64,000 bases of DNA from Bacteroidia bacterium (GCA_030427865.1 JAUICK010000001.1:310001-374000), one strand, 5' to 3'; positions 7,942 through 17,028 are shown, numbered from the stretch's first letter. Program-made: numbers and translations. Notes: a model not told the origin generated them from the sequence alone.

Positions 7942-8482
7942 AACCATCAAACTCGAAGAACTCATAGAACAATGCTGCCAAGAAAAATTGTCAGCACAAT
8001 CACAGCTTTATCAAATTTATTCTGATAAACTATTTGCTGTGTGTTTAAAATATTGTAGAAATTATGAAGATGCAGAAGATACTTTGCAAGATAGTTTTAT
8101 AACCATTTTTAAAAAAATTAATCAATATAAAAACAAAGGTTCTTTTGAAGGTTGGTTAAAAAGAATAACCATAAATACAGCGTTACAGAAATACAGAGAT
8201 ACAGCAGCGATTCAAGTTGTTGATAAAATTTTAGAAAATAAAAAAACAGAAGAAATAAATTTTAAATACTTAACAATAGATGTAAATATCTTATTAGGCT
8301 TTATTCAAAAATTACCAGACAGATATCGTATGATTTTTAATTTATATGTTTTAGATAACTATTCTCACAAAGAGATCTCTAAACTTTTAGGTATCTCTGA
8401 AGGAACATCAAAATCTAACTTATCAAGAGCTAGAAAAATTTTGAAAGAACAGATTAAAAATTATCAAGCAACAACAGAATAA
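7937..8482 (+). CDS. ECF-type RNA polymerase sigma factor
   Basis: A sigma-70 family ECF factor. Region 2 is seen in AVCLKYCRNYEDAEDTLQDSFITIFKKI and region 4 in YSHKEISKLLGISEGTSKSNLSRARKIL (helix-turn-helix for the -35 element); no other domain is present. The first standard start in frame is TTG at 7988, but the frame is open upstream to 7937 and encodes KLEELIEQCCQEK, which looks like the conserved N-terminal helix of flavobacterial ECF factors. There is no ATG, GTG or TTG there; the only sensible candidates are ATT at 7937, overlapping the previous stop, or ATC at 7946. I have therefore extended the gene to 7937. It ends in TAATG, overlapping the next gene by 1 nt. Confidence 0.85.
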   Translation: MRTIKLEELIEQCCQEKLSAQSQLYQIYSDKLFAVCLKYCRNYEDAEDTLQDSFITIFKKINQYKNKGSFEGWLKRITINTALQKYRDTAAIQVVDKILENKKTEEINFKYLTIDVNILLGFIQKLPDRYRMIFNLYVLDNYSHKEISKLLGISEGTSKSNLSRARKILKEQIKNYQATTE

Positions 8483-9807
8483 TGAACAACAACTTAGATA
8501 AATTATTTCAAGAAAACCTTAAAAATTTGGAGGCAACACCAAATAAAAGGGTGTGGAATAACATTGAAACTAAATTAAAAAAGAAAAAAAATAGACTTGT
8601 TCCTTTATGGTGGTTTGCAACAGGTGCTGCAGCCTTATTTATTTTAGGTTTATTAGTTTTTCCTATTTCTAATAATGATAAGTTTATCGATAAAAACGAC
8701 TCGAATATTATTACTGAAACTCCAGAAACAGAACTAAAACCCAAACAAATTAAAAGTCTATCAAAAGATTCTATTCAAAAAAAATCTATTCTTGTTGCAG
8801 AAGAAAATAAAATTCTTAAATCTAACAAACAAGAAAAGAAAACGCTCAATAAAAAAGAAGAAAAAAAGAAATTAGTTAGCACAAAAAACGCTATGAAAAA
8901 GATTTTTTTAGCTAACAATTCTATTAAAAATGATGTTGCACCTGCATTAAAAAAAGAGGAAACAAGCCTTACTAAAAAAAATACAGACAAACCCATTACA
9001 TCTAAAGAAATAACAGCTAAGGTTACTTTAAAAAAAGAAACTAAAAAAATAGATATAAATAGTGTTTTAGAACAAAAAGATTCTATTAGTTTTAATAAAA
9101 AAACAATTAGTAAATGGTCTATTGCTCCTGTTTTTGCTGTTTTAAGCTCTAATTCATTTTCAAATTCTTCTCCAATAGATAAAGGTTTGTCTAATTCTAC
9201 AATCGGAAAAAACTCAATCTCTTACGGAGTTCAGGTTTCTTTCAAACTCAACAAAAAATGGACCATCCAATCTGGGGTTCACTTGCAAGAAATGAGTTAC
9301 GTAAACAATAATGTAATAGCTGTTTCTACTATTTCTACCCAATCTTCATCAATTTCTTTTAACTCTAATAGCTCAGTTACATTTGCAAATGCTGCTACAA
9401 ATCAGAATTCAGATATTGTAAGTACTTCTTTAAATAGATCTAATTTAAGTGGAGATTTAACACAAAAATATGGGTACATAGAAATACCTTTAGAAATAAA
9501 ATATAATTTTTTAAGTTCTCGTAAATTTAACACTCAAATTGTAGCTGGGTTTAGTTCTCTATTTTTAAATAAAAACGAAGTAAATTTAAACTCTCAATTT
9601 GTTTCAAGGTTTGGAAAAGCAACCAATTTAAATAACATAAATTTTAGTGGAAACTTAGGGTTTGATTTTGGTTACTCTCTAAATAAAAATTGGTCTTTAA
9701 ATCTTACCCCTATGTTTAAGGCACAATTAAATACTTTTAGCGAAAACTCTAATGGGTTTTCACCTTTTAATATTGGAATATATTCGGGTATAAAATATCA
9801 ATTTTAA
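8482..9807 (+). CDS. Membrane-anchored anti-sigma-like protein with outer-membrane barrel
   Basis: A 441-residue protein in three parts. Residues 1-38 are cytoplasmic and helical (FQENLKNLEATPNKRVWNNI), in the position of an anti-sigma domain. Residues about 40-62 form one transmembrane helix without a cleavage site. Residues about 63-205 are a Lys/Glu/Thr-rich, low-complexity linker. From about 210 (SKWSIAPVFAVLSS) to the terminal Phe is a PorT-like outer-membrane beta-barrel with alternating strands and aromatic girdle residues. It starts 1 nt inside the sigma stop codon, so the two are translated together. The likely role is to control the upstream sigma factor from the envelope. Which membrane each end occupies is inference. 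Confidence 0.7.
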   Translation: MNNNLDKLFQENLKNLEATPNKRVWNNIETKLKKKKNRLVPLWWFATGAAALFILGLLVFPISNNDKFIDKNDSNIITETPETELKPKQIKSLSKDSIQKKSILVAEENKILKSNKQEKKTLNKKEEKKKLVSTKNAMKKIFLANNSIKNDVAPALKKEETSLTKKNTDKPITSKEITAKVTLKKETKKIDINSVLEQKDSISFNKKTISKWSIAPVFAVLSSNSFSNSSPIDKGLSNSTIGKNSISYGVQVSFKLNKKWTIQSGVHLQEMSYVNNNVIAVSTISTQSSSISFNSNSSVTFANAATNQNSDIVSTSLNRSNLSGDLTQKYGYIEIPLEIKYNFLSSRKFNTQIVAGFSSLFLNKNEVNLNSQFVSRFGKATNLNNINFSGNLGFDFGYSLNKNWSLNLTPMFKAQLNTFSENSNGFSPFNIGIYSGIKYQF

Positions 9808-9889
9808 CCTTTAAACGATAAAATTGATATACTTAACCTATTTCTATTAAACTTTAACCAAAAATAATCGCAAATACTTTATTTATAGA

Positions 9890-9897
9890 TATTTTTG
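9890..9897 (+). promoter_or_regulatory. -7 box upstream of the 9921 gene
   Basis: TATTTTTG, exact TAnnTTTG match, 23 nt before the ATG at 9921. No clear TTG at -33. Confidence 0.4.
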
Positions 9898-9920
9898 TTT
9901 AAAATAACTTTTAAGAGATA

Positions 9921-10265
9921 ATGACTTTTTTAGCAACCACATACAGAACTTTAAGCGGTACAAAAGAAATCATAGAAATACCTAACAAAAAAGAAACTGA
10001 ATGGGTAATCTATAAAGACGGAAAACCAACATATTATACCGATTTTTATGATTTAAAAATAGAATCTAATGCTATGATGAATAGTTTAGTTTTATGTACT
10101 AAGAGATCGTTAGATGAAGTTTTAGAACTTATCAACCAAAGAAATAACATAAATTTATCTGTACCAAAAGTAACACGTTTAGGCTTTAAAAAGAAAATAA
10201 AATCTGTAGAAAAAGAATTAGACTTAAAACCTATTCCAGAAGAATGGTTAGCTTATTCTTTATAA
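9921..10265 (+). CDS. Conserved-looking small soluble protein, unknown function
   Basis: A 114-residue soluble protein with no signal peptide or membrane segment. It has an N-terminal strand region (TYRTLSGTKEIIEIPNKKETEWVIYKDGKPTYYTDFYDL), a helix with SLDEVLELI and a basic C-terminus with PIPEEWLAYSL. I do not recognise the family. It has its own -7 box and is convergent with the isoaspartyl peptidase gene, overlapping it by 13 nt at the 3' ends, so no terminator separates them. Confidence 0.6.
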   Translation: MTFLATTYRTLSGTKEIIEIPNKKETEWVIYKDGKPTYYTDFYDLKIESNAMMNSLVLCTKRSLDEVLELINQRNNINLSVPKVTRLGFKKKIKSVEKELDLKPIPEEWLAYSL

Positions 10266-11305
10266 ATCTTAACAATTAAGATTCCTTTATCGTCCATAGA
10301 AGCCCTATACATTCCAGCAGTATTAAACTCAAAAGACATATTTCCATTTTTATCTAAAGCTACTACACCTCCTGTACCGCCTAATTTAGTTAGTTTATTT
10401 TGAATAACATCTGTTGTTGCAGCTTTTAAAGATTTATTTTGATATTCCATCTGTGCAGAAATATCATAAGCAACTTGACTTCTAATAAAATATTCGCCCC
10501 ATCCTGTAGATGAAACTCCACAAGTTTTGTTATTAGCGTAGGTTCCAGAGCCAATAATTGGCGCATCTCCTATTCTACCCCAGCGTTTATTAGTCATTCC
10601 TCCTGTAGATGTTCCTGCTGCAATATTTCCGTTTTTATCTAACGCAACACAACCCACTGTGCCGAATTTAGCATTTTTAATATCTGCATCATAAAACGCA
10701 GCTTTTTTATCATCATGATCTAACTCGGTTTTATTTTTATTTTTTATTCTTTGAAGCGATTTAAAACGTCTTTCTGTGTAAAAATAACTTGGGTCTACAA
10801 TTTCTAATCCTTTTTCCTTTGCAAATATTGATGCACCTTTTCCAGAAAGCATTACATGATCAGAATCTGTCATAACTTTAATTGCCAATTCTATTGGGCT
10901 TTTTACATTAGTAACTCCTGCAACTGCACCAGCATTTAACGTTTTTCCATCCATAAAAGAAGCATCCAACTCATTCGTTTCTTCATGGGTAAATACAGCG
11001 CCTTTTCCAGCATTAAATAATGGCGATTCTTCCATTACTTGAATCGTTTGCATAACAGCTTCTGTACTTGTTCCTCCATTTTTTAAAATTGCATGCCCAA
11101 CCTTTATTGCTTCCTCTAACTTAGCTTTGTATGCAGTTTCTGTTTCTACAGTCATATTCTTTTTTAAAATAGTTCCTGCTCCACCATGAATAACAATTGC
11201 AAAATCGTTTGTCTTTACAATTTTTTTGTTTTTTAATGATGGTTTTTCTGTTTCACATCCAACAAAAATTAGCAAAACAGACAAAATAAAAAATACTTTT
11301 TTCAT
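10253..11305 (-). CDS. Isoaspartyl peptidase / L-asparaginase (Ntn hydrolase), lipoprotein
   Basis: A 350-residue plant-type asparaginase of the Ntn-hydrolase superfamily. IHGGAGT near residue 40 is the family opening motif, and the autocleavage site is in FGTVGCVALD, where the Thr becomes the N-terminal nucleophile of the beta subunit; GTSTGGMTNKRWGRIGDAP and GSGTYANN line the substrate pocket. It would remove isoaspartyl residues from peptides and hydrolyse asparagine. The N-terminus is a lipoprotein signal with lipobox FVGC, so the enzyme is exported and membrane-tethered. The gene is single and its 3' end overlaps the convergent neighbour by 13 nt. Confidence 0.9.
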   Translation of the reverse strand: MKKVFFILSVLLIFVGCETEKPSLKNKKIVKTNDFAIVIHGGAGTILKKNMTVETETAYKAKLEEAIKVGHAILKNGGTSTEAVMQTIQVMEESPLFNAGKGAVFTHEETNELDASFMDGKTLNAGAVAGVTNVKSPIELAIKVMTDSDHVMLSGKGASIFAKEKGLEIVDPSYFYTERRFKSLQRIKNKNKTELDHDDKKAAFYDADIKNAKFGTVGCVALDKNGNIAAGTSTGGMTNKRWGRIGDAPIIGSGTYANNKTCGVSSTGWGEYFIRSQVAYDISAQMEYQNKSLKAATTDVIQNKLTKLGGTGGVVALDKNGNMSFEFNTAGMYRASMDDKGILIVKIYKE

Positions 11306-11417
11306 AATTTATTGTTTAATTTTAAACAAAAACAATAATTTTTGTTTAATTTATTAATTAATGAAATTATTTGTAATTTCGTTCTTCGAATGTAAACAAC
11401 TAAAATGGAACTACAAA

Positions 11418-12959
11418 ATGACAGATTTTGGAATAAAAGAAGCACTACAAACTTTAGGCTTAAAAAATATTAACGAAGGAACATCAACTGGAAAGAATAA
11501 TTTTTCTAACGGAGATATTATTGAAAGTTTTTCTCCAGTAGACGGAAAGTTAATTGGAAAAGTTAAAGCAACTACAGAAGAAGACTATAAAAAAGTAATG
11601 CAAACTGCTTCTGAAGCTTTTAAAACTTGGAGAAAAATGCCAGCTCCACAACGCGGTGAAATTGTACGTCAGTTTGGAGAAAAGTTACGTGAGAAAAAAG
11701 AAGCTTTAGGTAAACTAGTTTCTTACGAAATGGGAAAAAGCTATCAAGAAGGATTAGGTGAAGTACAAGAAATGATTGACATCTGTGATTTTGCAGTAGG
11801 TTTATCACGTCAATTACATGGTTTAACTATGCACTCTGAAAGACCTGGACATAGAATGTATGAGCAATACCATCCTTTAGGAATTGTCGGTATTATTTCT
11901 GCATTTAATTTTCCTGTTGCAGTTTGGGCATGGAATACTGCTTTAGCTTGGATTTGTGGAGATGTGTGTGTTTGGAAACCAAGTGAAAAAACACCTTTGT
12001 GTGGTGTTGCTTGTCAGAACATTGCAGCAGAAGTTTTTGCTGAAAATAATTTACCAGAAGGAATTTCTTGCTTAATTAATGGGGATTATAAAGTGGGAGA
12101 ATTTATGACAAAAGACACCAGAATTCCTTTAGTTTCTGCCACTGGAAGTACACGTATGGGGAAAATTGTAGCCAAAGAAGTTGCAGGGCGTTTAGGAAAA
12201 TCTTTATTAGAATTAGGAGGTAATAATGCCATTATTGTTACCCCAGATGCAGATATAAAAATGACCGTTATTGGAGCTGTTTTTGGTGCTGTGGGTACAG
12301 CAGGACAAAGATGTACTTCTACAAGAAGATTAATTATTCATGAATCTATTTACGACAAGGTAAAAGATGCTATTGTAAAAGCTTATGCCCAATTACGTAT
12401 TGGAAATCCTTTAGATGAAAACAACCATGTAGGTCCTTTAATTGATACTGATGCTGTTAAAATGTACATAGCCGCTTTAGAAAAAGTAGTAGCAGAAGGC
12501 GGAAAAGTTATTGTTAAAGGCGGTGTTCTTTCTGGTGAAGGTTATAAAAGTGGTTGTTATGTTAAACCTGCAATTGCTGAAGCAAAAAATGATTTCAAAA
12601 TTGTACAACACGAAACATTTGCTCCTGTTTTATATTTGTTAAAATATACAGGTGATGTAACAAATGCTATAGAAATCCAGAATGGAGTTGCACAAGGATT
12701 ATCTTCTGCAATAATGACTAATAACTTGCGAGAAGCTGAAGCATTTTTATCAGTTGCGGGTTCAGATTGTGGAATTGCAAATGTAAATATTGGTACTTCT
12801 GGAGCAGAGATTGGAGGTGCTTTTGGTGGTGAAAAAGAAACTGGTGGAGGACGTGAATCTGGTTCTGATGCATGGAAAATTTATATGCGTAGACAAACCA
12901 ATACTATTAATTATACTACAAATTTACCTTTAGCACAAGGTATAAAGTTTGATCTCTAA
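11418..12959 (+). CDS. ALDH7-family aldehyde dehydrogenase
   Basis: An NAD-dependent aldehyde dehydrogenase of 513 residues. ATGSTRMG is the cofactor loop, LELGGNN carries the general base Glu, and GQRCTS holds the catalytic Cys near residue 299. FGGEKETGGGRESGSDAWKIYMRRQT is the C-terminal signature of the ALDH7 (antiquitin / aminoadipate-semialdehyde) branch, which oxidises piperideine-6-carboxylate or aminoadipate semialdehyde in lysine breakdown. I start at ATG 11418 (MTDFGIKEAL), because the frame from 11361 adds 19 residues of poor character (KLFVISFFECKQLKWNYK) and a degenerate -7 box (TAATTTCG, 11374-11381) lies inside it. Strong terminator follows. No other lysine catabolic gene is adjacent, so the substrate is inference. 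Confidence 0.9.
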   Translation: MTDFGIKEALQTLGLKNINEGTSTGKNNFSNGDIIESFSPVDGKLIGKVKATTEEDYKKVMQTASEAFKTWRKMPAPQRGEIVRQFGEKLREKKEALGKLVSYEMGKSYQEGLGEVQEMIDICDFAVGLSRQLHGLTMHSERPGHRMYEQYHPLGIVGIISAFNFPVAVWAWNTALAWICGDVCVWKPSEKTPLCGVACQNIAAEVFAENNLPEGISCLINGDYKVGEFMTKDTRIPLVSATGSTRMGKIVAKEVAGRLGKSLLELGGNNAIIVTPDADIKMTVIGAVFGAVGTAGQRCTSTRRLIIHESIYDKVKDAIVKAYAQLRIGNPLDENNHVGPLIDTDAVKMYIAALEKVVAEGGKVIVKGGVLSGEGYKSGCYVKPAIAEAKNDFKIVQHETFAPVLYLLKYTGDVTNAIEIQNGVAQGLSSAIMTNNLREAEAFLSVAGSDCGIANVNIGTSGAEIGGAFGGEKETGGGRESGSDAWKIYMRRQTNTINYTTNLPLAQGIKFDL

Positions 12960-12985
12960 GGATTATTAAGTATTAAAACAATAAT

Positions 12986-13015
12986 AAAAACCAACTCTTT
13001 TTGAGTTGGTTTTTT
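12986..13015 (+). terminator. Terminator of the aldehyde dehydrogenase gene
   Basis: AAAAACCAACTC, T5 loop, GAGTTGGTTTTTT: a 12-bp A/T-extended stem with a T-tract, about 30 nt after the stop. Confidence 0.88.
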
Positions 13016-13163
13016 CTTTTAATTAGCCTCCAAAACAACTAAGTTAACACAACAAAACGCTCTCTATTCTCATAATTCTAAGAGCTTCTATAAGTTAAAC
13101 ATTATAGTTGTTAAACTTTTATATTAATTTTAAACCATCTTCTACTTACTAAGTCTAAAGTTT

Positions 13164-14537
13164 ATGAAATTAGCACATATACAGCATCTTTATAATAGAA
13201 TTGGTTTTGGAATTACCCCAAAAGAACTAAAACATCTTTCTAAAAAACCTCAAAAGCAAGTTGTAAATTCAATTTTTGAAAATTCAAAAACAACAACACC
13301 TGTCACTGTAGATTTATCTTTTTTAAAAGAGTATAAAGTAACCGATTTTAAGAAAAAAGAAATAAGACAAGCTATTCAAAAAAAGAGTAGAAAAAAAGTT
13401 AAAGAATTTGGTATTGCTTGGTTTAATAGACTAAAAAACCCTTCTGAGGTTTTACGTGAAAAAATGACCTTATTTTGGGCAAATCATTTTGTTTGTCAAA
13501 GTAATAATATCTTATTTATTCAAAACTATAACAATGTATTACGAAAAAATGCATTAGGCAGTTTTAGAGAATTTACCAAAATAGTTTCTAAAGAAGCAGC
13601 CATGTTGGGGTATTTGAACAATAAGCAAAATAAGAAAAAAAGTCCGAATGAAAATTTTGCTCGTGAACTTATGGAGTTATTTACACTTGGACAAGGGCAC
13701 TATACAGAGAAAGACATTACAGAATCTGCAAGAGCGTTTACAGGATATAATCATAATTTTAGAGGAAAATTTGTCTTAAAAAACAGACATCATGATGAAG
13801 GAGAAAAAACATTTCTTGGCAAAAACGGCAATTTTAATGGCGATAATATCATCGATATTATTTTAGAGCAAAAACAATGTGCTACTTTTATTTGCGAAAA
13901 AGTGTATCGTTATTTTGTAAATGATACTATCAACAAAAAACACATTGATGAAATGACAGAAGTTTTTTATAAAGACTATAACATAGAAAACCTAATGCGT
14001 ACTGTTTTTCTTTCTAAATGGTTTTATGATGAAAAAAATATAGGTGCAAAAATAAAATCGCCAACAGAATTTTTGGTAGGTATAAATACAGTTGTACCTT
14101 ATAAAATGCTCAGAGAAAAACAATTGCTATTGTTGCAAAAACTATTAGGGCAAATGTTAATGAACCCACCAAACGTTGCTGGTTGGAAAACAGGTAGAAA
14201 TTGGATAGATAGCAACACCATTGTTACTCGTTTAAGGCTTGCTTCTGTTCTTCTAAATAATGCACAAATTACCTATTCTGATAAAGGTGATGAAGAAGCA
14301 GATATTTCTGATTTTAAATCTAAAAAACTAAGAAGAAAAACATTTATTAAAATGGAAGCAAACTGGGAAACATTTAAAAGAAATTACAAAAATACTTCTA
14401 AAAAAGAGTTAATTCAGTTATTAGTTACTCCAAAATTAAGTGTAGAAACAGAAGCTATGTTACTTAAAAATAAGCAAATGCCATTGCAAGATTTTTGTGT
14501 TCAATTAATGAGTTTACCAGAATATCAACTTTGCTAA
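13164..14537 (+). CDS. DUF1800 family protein
   Basis: A 457-residue DUF1800 protein. The opening HLYNRIGFGITPKELKHL is diagnostic, followed by WFNRLKNPSEVLREKMTLFWANHFV, NENFARELMELFTLGQGHYTEKDI and PPNVAGWKTGRNWIDSNT. DUF1800 proteins nearly always pair with a DUF1501 protein, as here (next gene 12 nt downstream). Function is unknown; proposals involve exported substrate or cofactor handling. No signal peptide is visible, although the DUF1501 partner has one. Confidence 0.9.
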   Translation: MKLAHIQHLYNRIGFGITPKELKHLSKKPQKQVVNSIFENSKTTTPVTVDLSFLKEYKVTDFKKKEIRQAIQKKSRKKVKEFGIAWFNRLKNPSEVLREKMTLFWANHFVCQSNNILFIQNYNNVLRKNALGSFREFTKIVSKEAAMLGYLNNKQNKKKSPNENFARELMELFTLGQGHYTEKDITESARAFTGYNHNFRGKFVLKNRHHDEGEKTFLGKNGNFNGDNIIDIILEQKQCATFICEKVYRYFVNDTINKKHIDEMTEVFYKDYNIENLMRTVFLSKWFYDEKNIGAKIKSPTEFLVGINTVVPYKMLREKQLLLLQKLLGQMLMNPPNVAGWKTGRNWIDSNTIVTRLRLASVLLNNAQITYSDKGDEEADISDFKSKKLRRKTFIKMEANWETFKRNYKNTSKKELIQLLVTPKLSVETEAMLLKNKQMPLQDFCVQLMSLPEYQLC

Positions 14538-14549
14538 TACATTAGAATT

Positions 14550-15740
14550 ATGAAACGTAGAGATTTTTTAAAACAGTCAACTTTAGCTTCAGGAATGTTT
14601 TTTGTCCCTCAATTTTTAAAAGCTTTTGAGAGCATCCCAAACAAAACGTTTGGCAATAAAAAAGTAGTAATTGTTCAACTTAAAGGAGGTAATGATGGGT
14701 TAAACACCGTAATTCCTTTTCAGAATGATATCTATTATCAGCAAAGAAAAACCATAGCTATTCAACACAATAATATACTAAAATTATCTGATGAAGTTGG
14801 TCTGCATAAAAACCTACAACCTCTCAAAAATTTATATGATAAAGGTTTTGTAAGTATAATTAATAATGTTGGGTATCCCAATCCAAATTTATCACATTTT
14901 AGATCTACAGATATTTGGCAAACTGCAAGCGATAGTAATGAATATTTACAAAATGGATGGGTAGGTCGTTATTTAGATTATACAAAATCTAACCCATATA
15001 AAGCCATAGAAGTTGATGAAAGTTTGTCTCTAATGTTAAAAGGAAAAACACAAAATGGATTGGCTGTTACAGACCCCAAATTATTACATAGGTATATGAG
15101 AGAACCTTTTTTTAATAATGTTATAAAAAACTATAATGATGCACATTTAAGTGAGCATAACCTTGGTTATTTATACAATGCGTTAATCGATGCAAAATCG
15201 TCAGCGAAATACATTTCTGAAAAAAGCAATCCTAAAAATACTTCAGCTACCTATCCAAAAAACATATTTGGTAAACAATTAAAAACAATCGCTAATTTTA
15301 TCAATTCTAAATTAGAAACCCAAGTATATTATGCAGGATTGAGCGGATTTGATACTCACGCAAATCAACCCAATACACAAGCAAGGTTATTAAAAATATA
15401 TGCAGAAAGTATGGAGGTTTTTGTAAACGATTTACAAAAAAATAATGCTTTTGATGATGTAATTATTCTTACTTTTTCAGAATTTGGAAGACGTGTACAA
15501 CAAAACCAATCTAATGGAACAGACCATGGAGCGGCCAACACTGTTTTTGTAATTGGTAAAAATTTAAAAAAACAAGGTTTGTATAACAATTTGCCTAATT
15601 TAGGTAATTTAGATAGCAGGGGTAACTTAAAATATGAAGTTGATTTTAGAGAAATTTATGCAACCTTATTAGACAAATGGTTACAAATAGATGACTCTGC
15701 TATTTTAAACAAATCGTTTTCTAAATTAAAGTTCATTTAA
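14550..15740 (+). CDS. DUF1501 family protein, Tat-type signal
   Basis: A 396-residue DUF1501 protein of the alkaline-phosphatase-like fold. It begins MKRRDFLKQSTLASGMFF, a twin-arginine signal, so it is probably exported folded. Family motifs are VIVQLKGGNDGLNT, the LSHFRSTDIW segment, GLSGFDTHANQ and LTFSEFGRRV with NGTDHGAAN, which supply metal-ligand-type Asp and His. It follows the DUF1800 gene by 12 nt and the two act together in an unknown process. The outer-membrane protein gene 60 nt downstream may belong to the same unit. Confidence 0.9.
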   Translation: MKRRDFLKQSTLASGMFFVPQFLKAFESIPNKTFGNKKVVIVQLKGGNDGLNTVIPFQNDIYYQQRKTIAIQHNNILKLSDEVGLHKNLQPLKNLYDKGFVSIINNVGYPNPNLSHFRSTDIWQTASDSNEYLQNGWVGRYLDYTKSNPYKAIEVDESLSLMLKGKTQNGLAVTDPKLLHRYMREPFFNNVIKNYNDAHLSEHNLGYLYNALIDAKSSAKYISEKSNPKNTSATYPKNIFGKQLKTIANFINSKLETQVYYAGLSGFDTHANQPNTQARLLKIYAESMEVFVNDLQKNNAFDDVIILTFSEFGRRVQQNQSNGTDHGAANTVFVIGKNLKKQGLYNNLPNLGNLDSRGNLKYEVDFREIYATLLDKWLQIDDSAILNKSFSKLKFI

Positions 15741-15801
15741 CCAATAAAATGCTGCTAAACCAACTCTTTTTTCTTTTTAAAGTTTAATGTACTTTTACGA
15801 A

Positions 15802-17022
15802 ATGCAGAAAAAGATATTATATATTCTTTTATTATTCATTTCAAACCTGTCTTTTACTCAAAAAAAGGATTCTCTTGAGCTAAAAAACGGAATTGACAAA
15901 CCAAGTTTATTACCTATTCATCACTTTGGGATGTTTTCTGCAAGAATCAATCAAAACTTTAAAATAAAACCACCTAATAACCCCACTCTAAACTTTTCTT
16001 ATTCAAGCGCAAATACCTTTCATCCTTTTGTAGAAATGTACCTACCAAAAGATAAAAGTACAAGACAAGCTATGAGTGAGTTAATCTGGTATAACAGAAA
16101 TTTTTGGAAAGACCAACAAACATCTCCTGCAGATTACGAAAATATTATTATAGATGCTGTTTTTAAAAATTTTAGAGTAGATTACAACACAAAAATTGGA
16201 AAAAAACACGAATTAGGTATTACACTTCGTTCTTACCTTATAACAAAAGGTAAATATCCTTTTTCTATTCTTACAAGTGACGAGTTTATTGAATGGTTTC
16301 ATAGCAATATTGCTGGAGGAGAAGATCCTTTTGGCAGAAAATATTACGGTTTAAATCAAGTAAATGTTCGATATCAAGATAGAAATGGGCAAAAATTAGA
16401 ACTAAAAGATGGGCAGTTTATTCTTGGCGGGGTAGAATTAAACCATTTCTATTATCCTAATTTTAAAAAACTAAAAAAGAAAAATATATTTATAAACTTT
16501 GGCTCTCATTTAGGAATTAACACCTCAAAAAACAATCCTTCTTTAGATTTAGGAATATCTGGAAACATACTAAAAAAATGGAATTTAAAAAATATTTCTG
16601 AAATTAGAACAGCTTTCGGAACAAGCATATTAAGAAAAAACATAATAGATTTTAAAAAAGACTTGGTTCTTCTTGGAAATAATTCTTTTTTAGGAAGCTT
16701 AGAAGCTATGTTCGAGTTTACAAATTATACTCGCAAAAAAAACTACCATTCTGTTTCTGTAAATTACCAAATACAAACACCTTTTAATAAACGAGAAGAA
16801 GCAAACTATTATCAATTGGTAGGCAAATGGCAAGAAATTCATGCAGGATGGCAAAATGGTTTTGAAAAATTATACGAATATCAATCTGCATGGAGCTGGT
16901 TATATACTTATGGCAGAAAAGAATACACATTTACACTCTACATAAAACAAGATTTAGCACTAAATAATTCGCCAGATATTCAAACAGGAATCAGTTTAAA
17001 AATCCCTTTTTTTAAAAATTAA
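15802..17022 (+). CDS. Predicted outer-membrane protein, unknown family
   Basis: About 406 residues starting at ATG 15802 (MQKKILYILLLF...SNLSFTQ, a Sec signal); an in-frame ATG at 15787 would only add MYFYE and I reject it. The mature part is rich in alternating beta strands with aromatic ends, for example HELGITLRSYLI, QVNVRYQDRNG, GQFILGGVELNHFYYPNF and TGISLKIPFF at the C-terminus, consistent with an outer-membrane barrel. I do not recognise a named family. It is preceded by a TACTTTTA box (15791-15798) and follows the DUF1800/DUF1501 pair, so it could be their surface partner. Confidence 0.6.
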   Translation: MQKKILYILLLFISNLSFTQKKDSLELKNGIDKPSLLPIHHFGMFSARINQNFKIKPPNNPTLNFSYSSANTFHPFVEMYLPKDKSTRQAMSELIWYNRNFWKDQQTSPADYENIIIDAVFKNFRVDYNTKIGKKHELGITLRSYLITKGKYPFSILTSDEFIEWFHSNIAGGEDPFGRKYYGLNQVNVRYQDRNGQKLELKDGQFILGGVELNHFYYPNFKKLKKKNIFINFGSHLGINTSKNNPSLDLGISGNILKKWNLKNISEIRTAFGTSILRKNIIDFKKDLVLLGNNSFLGSLEAMFEFTNYTRKKNYHSVSVNYQIQTPFNKREEANYYQLVGKWQEIHAGWQNGFEKLYEYQSAWSWLYTYGRKEYTFTLYIKQDLALNNSPDIQTGISLKIPFFKN

Positions 17023-17028
17023 CCTTTG

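Noticed and set aside
7988..8482. TTG 7988 as the sigma factor start
   Set aside because: It would remove a stretch that looks like the conserved N-terminal helix; an upstream non-standard start fits better, but this is not proven.
8508..8996. Leftward frames (78 and 73 residues) inside the barrel-linked regulator gene
   Set aside because: Phe/Ser-rich translation opposite a Lys-rich linker; no start context, shadow frames.
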